A DNA stretch of 64,000 nt from Intestinimonas timonensis (GTDB lineage Bacteria; Bacillota; Clostridia; Oscillospirales; Oscillospiraceae), in assembly GCF_900626145.1 (NCBI RefSeq), contig NZ_LR130817.1, forward strand, positions 211,643-275,642, given 5' to 3'. The notes below the pieces were generated by a model. It did not search any database. It was not told where the DNA came from and saw only the letters and a list, made by a program, of their open reading frames with translations. Numbering within the stretch: the first letter of the stretch is position 1; each line of letters starts with the position of its first letter. Below are positions 7,949-17,284 of the stretch, piece after piece. The position numbers and the translations under genes were made by a program.

Positions 7949-8665
7949 ATGCTTGCCACCGTCATCAATGCCGTGCTCGTCCTGATCGGAAGCATCCTGG
8001 GCGTGCTCTTTAAAAATCGGATCGGCGCCCGGTTCAATACCATCCTTACCCATGCGCTGGGTCTGTGCGTCCTGGGCATTGGTGTTACCTCCGCCATCGC
8101 CACGGAGAATACGCTGTGCGTCATTGTCTGCATGGTCTTGGGGACCATCCTTGGCGAGGCCATCCGCATCGAGGACCGGCTGGACGCGGCAGGGGAGCTG
8201 CTCCGTCGGAAGCTGGCCGGCGGAGAGAGTGGCGGCAGCAGCCGGTTTACCGAAGGCTTTGTGACTGCTGCCGTGCTGTTCTGTGTGGGCTCCATGGCCA
8301 TCATGGGCTCTATGGAGGCCGGTATCCAGGGGAAATACGATATTCTGATCTCCAAGGGCGTCATTGACGGTGTGACCTCCATTACGCTGGCCTCTGCCAT
8401 GGGTGTGGGCGTGGCCTTTTCCGTCCTGCCGCTGATGATCTATCAGGGGGGACTCACCCTCCTGTTCGCCCAGGTAGGCCCCTTCCTGGACAGCGCCGCC
8501 ATCACGGAAATGAGCGCCGTAGGCGGCACCATCATTGTGGGCATCGCCATCAATATGCTTGGGCTGGGCAAGGCCAAGATCCGGGTGGGAAATATGCTGC
8601 CGGCCATCTTCCTGCCGCTGCTCTATCTGCCGGTGTCCCAGTGGATCTCCGGGTTGGCAGGGTGA
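7949..8665 (+). CDS. DUF554 family membrane protein (YdfK/YqgA type)
   Basis: A 238-residue integral membrane protein with about six to seven hydrophobic segments. The family-typical N-terminus is MLATVINAVLVLIGSILGVL, and a conserved KGVIDGVTSITLASAMG segment follows. Function is unknown for DUF554. ATG 7949 aligns with the family start and has GAAGG upstream; an upstream in-frame ATG adds residues that do not fit. It is transcribed from its own promoter. Confidence 0.85.
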   Translation: MLATVINAVLVLIGSILGVLFKNRIGARFNTILTHALGLCVLGIGVTSAIATENTLCVIVCMVLGTILGEAIRIEDRLDAAGELLRRKLAGGESGGSSRFTEGFVTAAVLFCVGSMAIMGSMEAGIQGKYDILISKGVIDGVTSITLASAMGVGVAFSVLPLMIYQGGLTLLFAQVGPFLDSAAITEMSAVGGTIIVGIAINMLGLGKAKIRVGNMLPAIFLPLLYLPVSQWISGLAG

Positions 8666-8811
8666 CAAATCCACCATAACGGGAATTTGGCGGCCAAGAT
8701 GTTCCCAAAAAACGGGAAAATTGGTGCTACCACATAAAAATGATGCGAAAAAAAGCCTTTTATTTTGTAAATACTTGTGCTTTTGAAACAAAAATTTTCC
8801 CTTTTGCCCTC

Positions 8812-8840
8812 TTGCGCAGTAGGCAGAAACGGTCTATACT
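8812..8840 (+). promoter_or_regulatory. Promoter for crt
   Basis: TTGCGC (8812-8817), 17-nt spacer, TATACT (8835-8840), followed about 45 bases later by AAAGGAGG ahead of the crt ATG. Confidence 0.65.
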
Positions 8841-8900
8841 GATACTTGCGAAAGGCCTGGTGGGAAGGGCTGCATCGCATTACAAAGGAGGTAGCAAACT

Positions 8901-9677
8901 ATGGGATTTGTCAAAGTTGAACAGCAGGGTCACGTTGGTATTTTGACCATTGACCGTCAGGAAGCCCTGAACGCCCTCAACAGCCAGGTGCTCAGCGACC
9001 TGGATGCGGCTATCGATGAAGTGGCCGCCAATGATGATATCTATGTAGTGATCCTCACCGGCGCCGGCCGTTCCTTCGTCGCTGGTGCCGATATCGGTGA
9101 GATGCGGGACCTCACCTCCATCAGCGGCAAGAAGTTCGGTGTCCACGGCGGCAGCGTCTTCCTGAAGCTGGAGAATATGGCCAAGCCCGTCATCGCCGCG
9201 GTGAACGGTTTTGCTCTGGGCGGCGGCAACGAGCTGTGCATGGCCTGTGACATCCGTCTGGCCAGCGAGAAGGCCAAGTTTGGTCAGCCCGAGGTTGGCC
9301 TGGGCATCACCCCCGGTTTCGCCGGCACCCAGCGTCTGCCCCGCATCGTGGGTATCTCCAAGGCTATGGAGCTGATCCTCACCGCCAAGGTCATCGGCGC
9401 TGCCGAGGCCAAGGCCATCGGCCTCGTGAGCGAGGTCTATCCTTCCGAGGAGCTGATGCCCAAGGCTATGGAGCTGGCCAACGCCATCTGTGCCAATGCT
9501 CAGATCGCCGTGCAGGAGTCCAAGCGCTGCATCCGTATGGGCATGCAGACCGACATCGCCACCGGTTCCGCCTTTGAGGCTGAGGCCTTTGGCGTTTGCT
9601 TCGGTACTGAGGATCAGACCGAGGGTATGAGCGCATTCCTGGAGAAGCGTGCTGAGAAGCATTTCCAGAACAAGTAA
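8901..9677 (+). CDS. crt: Crotonase / short-chain enoyl-CoA hydratase
   Basis: Converts (S)-3-hydroxybutyryl-CoA to crotonyl-CoA in butyrate formation. The 258-residue protein has the oxyanion-hole segments SFVAGADIGEM and GFALGGGN, and both catalytic glutamates (E111 in GGGNELCMACD, E131 in QPEVGLG). An ideal AAAGGAGG precedes the ATG. Codon choice is strongly biased to CTG, ATC, AAG and GGC, suggesting high expression. It is followed by hbd, separated by a structured repeat that carries a second copy of the crt tail. No thl, bcd or etf gene is nearby, so this is a partial butyrate cluster. Confidence 0.93.
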   Translation: MGFVKVEQQGHVGILTIDRQEALNALNSQVLSDLDAAIDEVAANDDIYVVILTGAGRSFVAGADIGEMRDLTSISGKKFGVHGGSVFLKLENMAKPVIAAVNGFALGGGNELCMACDIRLASEKAKFGQPEVGLGITPGFAGTQRLPRIVGISKAMELILTAKVIGAAEAKAIGLVSEVYPSEELMPKAMELANAICANAQIAVQESKRCIRMGMQTDIATGSAFEAEAFGVCFGTEDQTEGMSAFLEKRAEKHFQNK

Positions 9678-9867
9678 GAAAACAGGGAAAGGGCCGCACT
9701 TACCGGAGTCCCCGGCGGTCACGCCGCCAAGCGTTTTGGCCGCAGGACAAAACCTTGAAATCGACGGAATTCATTTCCGGCGATTTGAGTGAGATCACGG
9801 GGCCCCTGCAAAAGCGCCGCTTTTGCGGGGAAGGAAGCGTGCTGAGAAGCACTTCTAGAACAAGTAA
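9678..9867 (+). repeat. Family A structured repeat with duplicated crt tail
   Basis: The last 34 bases of crt (9644-9677) recur at 9834-9867 with two differences. The 156 bases between them fold into successive hairpins: GGCGG/CCGCC, GTTTTG/CAAAAC, CGGAA/TTTCCG with loop TTCA, and GCAAAAGC/GCTTTTGC closed by CCCC/GGGG. The same order of hairpins, with different stem sequences, occurs after kdd at 38021-38181. The unit is most simply a mobile structured element that duplicated its target. Confidence 0.75.
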
Positions 9868-9977
9868 TACGGTTCCGGTTTATACATATGGCACCCGTTA
9901 TCGCACGTCCGGACGATCAGGTCTGGAACATGATCAGACATGATTTTAATAAAAATTGGGAAAAGGGGTATGCAATT

Positions 9978-10829
9978 ATGAAAAAGATCGTTGTCATCGG
10001 CGGCGGCACCATGGGCCTGGACATTGCTCAGGTCTTTGCCAAGAAGGGCTTTGACGTTGTGGTCCGCGACATCAACGATGACATCATCAAGGCTTCCGAG
10101 GCCCGCCTGAACAAGGGCTTGGACAAGCTGGTGTCCAAGGGCAAGCTGGACGAGGCCGGCAAGAAGGCTATCACCGACAAGATGACCTTCACCACCGATC
10201 TCAATGTTGCTGCCGATGCTGATCTGGTGGTCGAGGCCGCCGTGGAGAAGCTGGAGATCAAGAAGTCCATCTTCGCCGACTTGGACAAGATCTGCAAGCC
10301 CGAGACCATCCTGGCCACCAACACCTCCTCCATCTCCATCACCGCCATTGCCGCCGCCACTCAGCGCCCCGACAAGTTCATCGGCATGCACTTCTTCAAC
10401 CCCGCTACCGTCATGAAGCTGGTTGAGGTTATCCGCGGCGCCAAGACCTCCGACGAGACCTACAAGACCATCCACGATCTGTCCGTGGAGATCGGCAAGG
10501 AGCCCGTTGAGGTTCACGAGGCCCCCGGCTTTGTGGTCAACAAGATCCTGATCCCCATGATCAACGAGGCCGCCGACCTGCTCTACACCGGTGTTGCCAC
10601 CGCTGAGGGCATCGACACCGCTATGAAGCTGGGCGCCAACCACCCCATGGGCCCCCTGGCTCTGGGCGATCTGATCGGTCTGGATGTCTGCCAGGCCATC
10701 ATGGACACCATCTACAACGAGACCGGCGATCCCAAGTACCGCTGCTCTCTGCTCATCCGCAAGATGGTCCGTGCCGGCCAGCTGGGCCGCAAGACCGGTG
10801 TGGGCTTCTTCGACTACACCAAGAAGTAA
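9978..10829 (+). CDS. hbd: 3-hydroxybutyryl-CoA dehydrogenase
   Basis: NAD(P)-dependent reduction of acetoacetyl-CoA to (S)-3-hydroxybutyryl-CoA, the step before crt. The 283-residue protein starts [20 protein letters not shown] with the dinucleotide motif GGGTMG. It continues with [11 protein letters not shown], the signature [17 protein letters not shown] and the C-terminal domain [17 protein letters not shown] 9978 fits the family start and follows AAAAGGGG; an upstream in-frame ATG at 9888 would add an unrelated leader. It lies downstream of crt and shares its codon bias. Confidence 0.94.
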   Translation: MKKIVVIGGGTMGLDIAQVFAKKGFDVVVRDINDDIIKASEARLNKGLDKLVSKGKLDEAGKKAITDKMTFTTDLNVAADADLVVEAAVEKLEIKKSIFADLDKICKPETILATNTSSISITAIAAATQRPDKFIGMHFFNPATVMKLVEVIRGAKTSDETYKTIHDLSVEIGKEPVEVHEAPGFVVNKILIPMINEAADLLYTGVATAEGIDTAMKLGANHPMGPLALGDLIGLDVCQAIMDTIYNETGDPKYRCSLLIRKMVRAGQLGRKTGVGFFDYTKK

Positions 10830-10848
10830 GATCTCCATATGGAGCTTT

Positions 10849-10888
10849 GAACGCGGTCCCGCCGTGCAGGCGGGCCCGCGTTCTTTTT
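10849..10888 (+). terminator. Rho-independent terminator after hbd
   Basis: Arms GAACGCGGTCCCGCC and GGCGGGCCCGCGTTC around GTGCA, followed by TTTTT. Confidence 0.9.
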
Positions 10889-10913
10889 CACTGATAGAAA
10901 GGAGTGAAAGGCT

Positions 10914-11987
10914 ATGAATCAGACACGCCTGAACCGGGTGGTGGCGAACATGGCCGCCCAGGGCCTGGAGCAGATCGTGGTAACGGCGACGGCCTCAGTG
11001 TATTATCTCACCGGCATCCATGTGGAGCCCATGGAGCGGATGCTGGCCCTGCTCATCCGGGACGACGGCAGCTGCACGCTGTACGCCAATGAGCTCTTCG
11101 CCCTCCAGCCCCAGCCCGATCTGCCTATGAAGCTGCACACCGACAGTGACGATCCTGCCGCCATCCTGGCTGCTGATCTGAAGCCGGGAAAGCTGGGGGT
11201 GGATAAGTGGTGGCCCAGCAAGTTCCTCATCGGCATCCTGAGCCGCCGCAGCGACATTGTGCCGGTGTTGGGGTCCGCCCCGGTGGACGACGCCCGGATG
11301 TGCAAGGACGCCGCCGAGATCGACGCCATGCGCCGGGCCTCCAAGATCAATGACCAGGTGATGGCGGCCACCATTGAGGCCATCCACGCCGGTGCCACGG
11401 AGAACGAGCTGGCCGGCCTGGTGGAGAAGCTCTTTAAGGACAACGGCGCCGACCGATCCAGCGAGGGCCAGCTGGTCTGCTTTGGACCAAATGGCGCCGA
11501 TCCTCACCACGGTCCCAACGACACCGTGATCAAGCGTGGGGACTCGGTGGTCATGGACATCTTCATCCCCATCGGGCGGTACTGGTGTGATATGACCCGA
11601 ACTGTCTTCTTCGGCGAGGTGAGCGAGGAAGGCCGGAAGGTATACGAGACCGTCCGGGCGGCCAATGAGGCCGCCGAGGCCATGATCCGCCCCGGTATCC
11701 CCATGCGGGACATTGACGCTGCCGCCCGAAAGGTCATTACCGACGCTGGCTATGGCCCTTACTTCACTCACCGGCTGGGCCACGGCTGCGGCCTGGAGTG
11801 CCATGAGCCCCCGGACAATTCCTCCGCCTGTGAGGTGCTCACCCGGCCGGGCATGGTCTTCTCGGTGGAGCCGGGCATCTACCTGCCGGGAAAGTTGGGG
11901 GTGCGCATCGAGGATCTGGTGTTGGTCACGGAGACCGGCTGCGAGGTCCTCAATGCCTACCCCAAGGACCTGCTGGTGGTGGAATAA
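10914..11987 (+). CDS. M24-family metallopeptidase (Xaa-Pro peptidase type)
   Basis: A 357-residue 'pitta-bread' peptidase with an N-terminal creatinase-like domain and a C-terminal metal-binding domain. All five metal ligands are visible: Asp in VVMDIFIP, Asp in CDMTRTVF, His in GHGCGLECHE, Glu in SVEPGIYLP and Glu in RIEDLVLV. It probably removes N-terminal residues preceding proline or cleaves Xaa-Pro dipeptides. AAAGGAG precedes the ATG. Its downstream terminator has been split by the IS3-family element. Confidence 0.9.
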   Translation: MNQTRLNRVVANMAAQGLEQIVVTATASVYYLTGIHVEPMERMLALLIRDDGSCTLYANELFALQPQPDLPMKLHTDSDDPAAILAADLKPGKLGVDKWWPSKFLIGILSRRSDIVPVLGSAPVDDARMCKDAAEIDAMRRASKINDQVMAATIEAIHAGATENELAGLVEKLFKDNGADRSSEGQLVCFGPNGADPHHGPNDTVIKRGDSVVMDIFIPIGRYWCDMTRTVFFGEVSEEGRKVYETVRAANEAAEAMIRPGIPMRDIDAAARKVITDAGYGPYFTHRLGHGCGLECHEPPDNSSACEVLTRPGMVFSVEPGIYLPGKLGVRIEDLVLVTETGCEVLNAYPKDLLVVE

Positions 11988-11991
11988 CGAC

Positions 11992-12015
11992 AAAAAAGGA
12001 CCGTGGAACAGTATG
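11992..12015. terminator. Left half of a bidirectional terminator split by an IS
   Basis: AAAAAAGGACCGTGGAACA (11992-12010) is the exact inverse of the sequence at 13327-13345. The target duplication GTATG follows at 12011-12015. Without the IS the two halves close into a 13-bp stem with a three-base loop, flanked by A6 and T6. Confidence 0.85.
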
Positions 12016-12042
12016 TGAACAGATCCAGTAAAAACGGACAGT

Positions 12043-12093
12043 GACAAAAGCCCCCCTGATGTAGGAAAATAGACTACATCAGGGGGTTTTGTC
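12043..12093 (+). promoter_or_regulatory. Hairpin hiding the orfA ribosome binding site
   Basis: CCCCCTGATGTAG pairs with CTACATCAGGGGG, extended by GACAAAA / TTTTGTC. The 3' arm contains the AGGGGG ribosome site and ends at the orfA ATG. Transcripts entering from outside would fold this way and translate orfA poorly, a self-limiting arrangement known in other insertion sequences. Confidence 0.65.
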
Positions 12094-12408
12094 ATGAAGA
12101 AACGAAATTACACACACGTTCAAATGCTTTTACCAGAGATCAAGGCCATGTTGGCAGAGGGGAAAACACAGCGGGAAGTCGCAGAATACTATGGCTTCCG
12201 GAATAAGCAGGTGGTAAAAAGACTACTTGAGCGTGAGCGCCGTAAAGAACGAAAACTGGAAGCCGGAATCCGCCCACGACCGAAAGGACGGCCGAGAAAA
12301 GATGCTGCGCCAGGAGACGTTGTGGCAGAGCAGGCCTGTGAGATCCAACGGCTTCGCATGGAAAATAAACTACTGCGGGATTTTCTGCGCTTCACAGAAA
12401 GGAAGTGA
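12094..12408 (+). CDS. IS3-family OrfA (helix-turn-helix protein)
   Basis: A 104-residue basic protein with a helix-turn-helix (KTQREVAEYYGFRNKQVVKR) and a C-terminal leucine-rich coiled coil (CEIQRLRMENKLLRDFL). This is the usual OrfA layout, providing DNA binding and dimerisation. Its stop overlaps the GTG of orfB by 4 nt. No A6G-type slippery sequence is seen at the junction, so a fused OrfAB product by frameshifting is not obvious; coupling by overlap is more likely. Confidence 0.9.
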   Translation: MKKRNYTHVQMLLPEIKAMLAEGKTQREVAEYYGFRNKQVVKRLLERERRKERKLEAGIRPRPKGRPRKDAAPGDVVAEQACEIQRLRMENKLLRDFLRFTERK

Positions 12409-13262
12409 GAGCAAAGGTAAAGTATCATATCATCTATCGTCACAGGACAGAGTATCCAGTGGCAGTCATGTGCAAATTCTTTGGAGTGTCCAGAAGCGGC
12501 TACTATGCTTTTGTCCATCGCCTAGGCAAGCCAGAAAAGGATGCGGCTCTTGCGGGGCTCATCGCACAGCAGCGGGAACGCAGCTTCCGCACCTACGGCT
12601 ACCGGCGGATGTGGCTGTGGCTGAAAAGCCGGAATATCTTCTGCAATCCCAAAACTGTGCTGCGAATCATGAAGAAATATGATCTGCTCTCGGAGATCCG
12701 CCGCCGCAGGAAATGGCAGCAGATGGGGCGGCAGGCACACAAATACAGGAATCTGCTGAACAGGGAGTTCCATGCGGACAAACCTAACAGCAAATGGGTA
12801 ACAGACATCTCCTACATCCACACCAGGCAGGGTGTGCTGTACCTTTCCATAATCCGGGACCTCTATGACAACAGCATCATCGCCTACAAGACTGGAACCC
12901 AGCAGACAGTGAATTTGGTTCTGGATACCGTTCATCTGGCAATGAAACAGGAGAAAAAGAGGGTCGCTGCGGAGTTGCAGCTCCACAGCGACCAAGGATT
13001 TCAGTACACCTCTGCAGCATACTTCAATCTGACTCAAGCATACGGAATCACACCATCCATGTCAAGGAAAGGAAACCCGTACGACAACGCCATGGCGGAA
13101 AATTTCTTCTCTATCCTCAAAACAGAATGTATTTACCGCCACAAACCGGCGACCTTTTCCGAAGCCAATGAGATGATTGACCGCTATATTTACTTCTATA
13201 ACCATGAGCGCATCCAGTTAAAAACTGGAGAGGCGCCGCTGGCGCGACGCCTCTCCGCTTAA
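12405..13262 (+). CDS. IS3-family OrfB transposase (DDE integrase core)
   Basis: A 285-residue transposase with an N-terminal HTH_21-type segment (TYGYRRMWLWLK) and an integrase core. The catalytic triad is visible: Asp in WVTDISYI, Asp in LHSDQGFQY and Glu in NAMAENFFSILKTE. The C-terminal YFYNHERIQLKTG motif is also normal. Length is typical and no stop or frameshift interrupts it, so the element could be active. Confidence 0.93.
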   Translation: MRAKVKYHIIYRHRTEYPVAVMCKFFGVSRSGYYAFVHRLGKPEKDAALAGLIAQQRERSFRTYGYRRMWLWLKSRNIFCNPKTVLRIMKKYDLLSEIRRRRKWQQMGRQAHKYRNLLNREFHADKPNSKWVTDISYIHTRQGVLYLSIIRDLYDNSIIAYKTGTQQTVNLVLDTVHLAMKQEKKRVAAELQLHSDQGFQYTSAAYFNLTQAYGITPSMSRKGNPYDNAMAENFFSILKTECIYRHKPATFSEANEMIDRYIYFYNHERIQLKTGEAPLARRLSA

Positions 13263-13323
13263 AACTTAATCTTTCCTACTAAGGGCTCTTTTTTGTACTG
13301 TCCGCACAATCTGGGGCAGTTCA

Positions 13324-13345
13324 GTATGTTCCACGGTCCTTTTTT
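13324..13345. terminator. Right half of the split bidirectional terminator
   Basis: The second GTATG copy (13324-13328) overlaps TGTTCCACGGTCC and T6 (13327-13345), the inverse of 11992-12010. It originally served both the M24 peptidase gene and the convergent aldo/keto reductase gene. Confidence 0.85.
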
Positions 13346-13352
13346 GTATTTC

Positions 13353-14375
13353 TCAAATCTGCTTGCCCGCAAGGATCTCTTTGTAATCCTTGTAGTTTTC
13401 CTCCAACAGCTTGGGGGTGTCCAGGCCGTAGGGGCACTTGGCGGCGCACTGGCCGCAGTGGAGGCAGTCCTCTATTTTGGCCATCTTAGCCTGCATCTCT
13501 GGGGTGAGCTGGGCAGCCTGGGGCGCCCGGCGGATCATGAGGGACATGCGGGCGCAGTCGTTGATCTGGATGCCCACGGGGCAGGGCATGCAGTAGCCGC
13601 AGCCACGGCAGAAGCTGCCCTGGAGCTGCTCACGGTCGGCCTGGATGAGGGCTTGCCGGGCCTCGTCCAGAGCGGGGGGATCCTTCACATAGGAAAGAAA
13701 CTCCTTCAGCTCGCTCTCCCGCTGGACGCCCCAGATGGGGAGGACCTCCGGGTACTGGGCCAGCCAGGCGTAGGCAGCGGAGGAGTCCCGGATAAGACCG
13801 CCGGAGAGGGCTTTCATGGCGATGAAGCCCATGCCGGCGTCCCGGGTGGCAGTGCGGATGGCCTGATCCTTGTCGGTGGCCAGGTAACAGAAGGGGAACT
13901 GGAGGGTGGCGTACAGGCCGGAGTCGATGGCCTCCTGTGCCACCGCCAAGCGGTGGTTGGTGATGCCGATGAAGCGGATCTTACCCTGGTCTCTGGCCTT
14001 CAGCATGGCCTCGTAGAGACCGGTGCCGTCACCGGGCTTGGGGCAGAAGGTGGGGTTGTGGAACTGATAGAGGTCCACATAATCAGTTTTCAGGTTGCGG
14101 AGGCTGGTCTCCAGGTCGGCCCAGAAGCCCTCTGCCGTGACGGCGGCCGTCTTGGTTGCCAGAAAGAATTCGCTCCGGCGGTGAGAAAGGGCATAGCCGA
14201 TCTTCTCCTCGCTGTCGGTGTAGAACCGGGCGGTGTCGAAGAAGGTCATGCCGCCGTCCAGGGCCATGGTGAGGAGTTTGGCGGCCTCCTCCCGGCTCAC
14301 CCGCTGGATGGGGAGGGCACCGAAGCCGTTTTTGTTGACGGTGATGCCGGTCTTGCCCAGAGTCACAGTGTCCAT
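13353..14375 (-). CDS. Aldo/keto reductase with C-terminal ferredoxin domain
   Basis: A 340-residue fusion: an aldo/keto reductase barrel (FGALPIQRV, FFDTARFYTDSEEKIGYAL, GITNHRLAVA) followed by two 4Fe-4S Cys clusters (CRGCGYCMPCPVGI and CLHCGQCAAKCPYG). Proteins of this class couple NAD(P)H chemistry to ferredoxin-like centres in anaerobes; the substrate is unknown. AGGAGA lies upstream of the ATG. It starts 15 nt after the malic enzyme stop on the same strand, so it is probably the last gene of a fumarase-malic enzyme operon. Confidence 0.9.
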   Translation of the reverse strand: MDTVTLGKTGITVNKNGFGALPIQRVSREEAAKLLTMALDGGMTFFDTARFYTDSEEKIGYALSHRRSEFFLATKTAAVTAEGFWADLETSLRNLKTDYVDLYQFHNPTFCPKPGDGTGLYEAMLKARDQGKIRFIGITNHRLAVAQEAIDSGLYATLQFPFCYLATDKDQAIRTATRDAGMGFIAMKALSGGLIRDSSAAYAWLAQYPEVLPIWGVQRESELKEFLSYVKDPPALDEARQALIQADREQLQGSFCRGCGYCMPCPVGIQINDCARMSLMIRRAPQAAQLTPEMQAKMAKIEDCLHCGQCAAKCPYGLDTPKLLEENYKDYKEILAGKQI

Positions 14376-14389
14376 GTCATGTTCTCCTT

Positions 14390-15562
14390 TCAGATGCGGG
14401 CGATGCCCTGCTCCCGGGCCTCGTCGGCCACGGCCTTGGCCACGGCCTCGGCCACCGACTTGTCCAGCACCGAGGGGATGATATAGTCGGGGGTGAGCTG
14501 GTCGTCGGGGATGAGGGCGGCGATGGCCTTGGCGGCCCGGATCTTCATACCCTCGGTGATGTCCCGTGCCCGGACCATGAGGGCGCCCTTGAAGACGCCG
14601 GGGAAGACCAGCACGTTGTTGATCTGGTTGGGGAAGTCGCTGCGACCGGTGCCGATGACGGCGGCGCCGCCCTTTTTGGCCTCATCTGGCATGATCTCGG
14701 GGATGGGGTTGGCCATGGGGAAAACGATACCCTGGTTCATGGTGGACACCATCTCGGCGGTGACCAGGCCGGGCCGGGAGACGCCGATGAAGGCGTCGGC
14801 CCCCTTGAGGGCGTCGGCCAGGGTGCCGTGGAGGTGGTCGGGGTTGGTGACGTGGCTCATCTCCTCCTGCCCGGAGGTGAGGCCCTCGTCGCCCTCACAG
14901 ATGATGCCGTGGATGTCGCAGAGGGTGACGGTGCCGAAGCCCATGGAGAGGAGGAGCTTGGCGATGGCGATGCCGGCGGCGCCGGCGCCGTTGATGACGA
15001 TCTTCACCCTGCCCATCTCCTTGCCGGTGACCTTCACGGCGTTGAGCAGGGCGGCGGCCACCACGATGGCGGTGCCGTGCTGGTCGTCGTGGAAGACGGG
15101 GATGTCGCAGACCTCCTTCAGCCGGCGCTCCACCTCGAAGCACCGGGGGGCGGCGATGTCCTCCAGGTTAATGCCGCCGAAGCTCTTGGAGATGAGAGAA
15201 ATGGTCTCTACCAGCTTGTCCACATCCTTGGTGTCCACGCACAGGGGGATGGCGTCCACATCGCCGAACTCCTTGAAGAGGGCGCACTTGCCCTCCATGA
15301 CGGGCATGCCGGCGGCGGGACCGATGTCACCCAGGCCCAGCACGGCGGAGCCGTCGGTGATGACGGCCACCAGTTTGCTCCGGCGGGTGAGGGCGAAGGA
15401 CTTTTCATAGTCGGCCTGGATCTCCTGGCAGGGCTGGGCCACGCCGGGGGTGTAGAGGAGGGACAGGTCCTCCCGGGTCTCCACGTGCTTGCGGGCGATG
15501 ACCTCGATCTTGCCGTGGAGGGCGTAGTGGAGGTCCAGGGACTTTTGACTGATCTCATCCAT
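14390..15562 (-). CDS. NAD-dependent malic enzyme (oxaloacetate-decarboxylating)
   Basis: Converts malate to pyruvate and CO2. The 390-residue protein has the malic N-terminal domain (LLYTPGVAQPCQEI; LGLGDIGPAAGMPVMEGK), the metal-site region (FHDDQHGTAIV) and an NAD-binding domain (INGAGAAGIAIAKLL). I chose the ATG at 15562 because AAAGGAAG precedes it; the frame extends upstream through the family B repeat, but that extension is repeat-derived. The gene follows fumC in the same direction, giving a fumarate-malate-pyruvate route. Cofactor preference (NAD rather than NADP) is an inference from family type. Confidence 0.92.
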   Translation of the reverse strand: MDEISQKSLDLHYALHGKIEVIARKHVETREDLSLLYTPGVAQPCQEIQADYEKSFALTRRSKLVAVITDGSAVLGLGDIGPAAGMPVMEGKCALFKEFGDVDAIPLCVDTKDVDKLVETISLISKSFGGINLEDIAAPRCFEVERRLKEVCDIPVFHDDQHGTAIVVAAALLNAVKVTGKEMGRVKIVINGAGAAGIAIAKLLLSMGFGTVTLCDIHGIICEGDEGLTSGQEEMSHVTNPDHLHGTLADALKGADAFIGVSRPGLVTAEMVSTMNQGIVFPMANPIPEIMPDEAKKGGAAVIGTGRSDFPNQINNVLVFPGVFKGALMVRARDITEGMKIRAAKAIAALIPDDQLTPDYIIPSVLDKSVAEAVAKAVADEAREQGIARI

Positions 15563-15582
15563 GGGGATAACTTCCTTTCTTT

Positions 15583-15778
15583 GAGGCTGTCGACAAAGTC
15601 GACAGCCTCTCTCAAAAATGCAAGCATTTTTTCGAAGAGATGCAGCCTGCTGCGTCGCACTCGCTACGCTCGCACACTTGCAGGCTGAGCAGAGTTTTTT
15701 CCGACGCACATGTCGCCGAAAAAAACAGATTTGATTTGATTCCGTCATCTGCGGATGACGGAACTCTGCGAGGCTCTT
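15583..15778 (+). repeat. Family B structured intergenic repeat, copy 1
   Basis: A 196-bp unit between fumC and the malic enzyme gene. It contains hairpins GAGGCTGTCGAC/GTCGACAGCCTC, AAAAATGC/GCATTTTT, CAGCCTGC/GCAGGCTG, TTTTTTC/GAAAAAA and TTCCGTCATC/GATGACGGAA. A second 196-bp copy lies at 61560-61755. By eye they are about 85-90% identical, with paired substitutions preserving three stems. Confidence 0.85.
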
Positions 15779-15790
15779 ACACAGAGCCGT

Positions 15791-17158
<1,368 letters not shown>

Positions 17159-17231
17159 AAGCACCCTTCTTTCCGTGCAGATTTCTTCTCTATTTTTATA
17201 CCACACTTCCCGCCGCCCTTCCACTCTTTGG

Positions 17232-17260
17232 GTGACAGGGGAAAGGAAAAATGTTAGAAT
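17232..17260 (+). promoter_or_regulatory. Candidate promoter for the small lipoprotein peptide
   Basis: GTGACA (17232-17237), 17-nt spacer, TAGAAT (17255-17260), 25 bases before the GTG start. Confidence 0.5.
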
Positions 17261-17284
17261 GGGCAAAAAAGGGGGAATTGGACT

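Larger units (their letters stand above)
12016..13323 (+). mobile_element. Intact IS3-family insertion sequence, 1308 bp
   Basis: Ends begin TGAAC on both sides: TGAACAGATCCAG on the left, and TGAACTGCCCCAG on the right when read inward. The 5-bp target GTATG is duplicated at 12011-12015 and 13324-13328. Two overlapping genes, orfA and orfB, fill the element. Intact genes, clean ends and an exact duplication point to a recent insertion. It lies exactly in the loop of a host terminator. Confidence 0.93.

Noticed and set aside
12390..12420. Programmed -1 frameshift joining IS3 orfA and orfB
   Set aside because: No A6G or similar slippery heptamer is present at the overlap; a GTGA stop/start overlap explains orfB expression.
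13293..14486. A 397-residue plus-strand reading frame
   Set aside because: Antisense to the aldo/keto reductase, whose ferredoxin cysteines and barrel motifs are convincing.
15563..15748. N-terminal extension of the malic enzyme through the repeat
   Set aside because: The extra 62 residues are repeat-derived and rich in Cys/Arg/Ser; a good ribosome site precedes ATG 15562, which also aligns with the family start.
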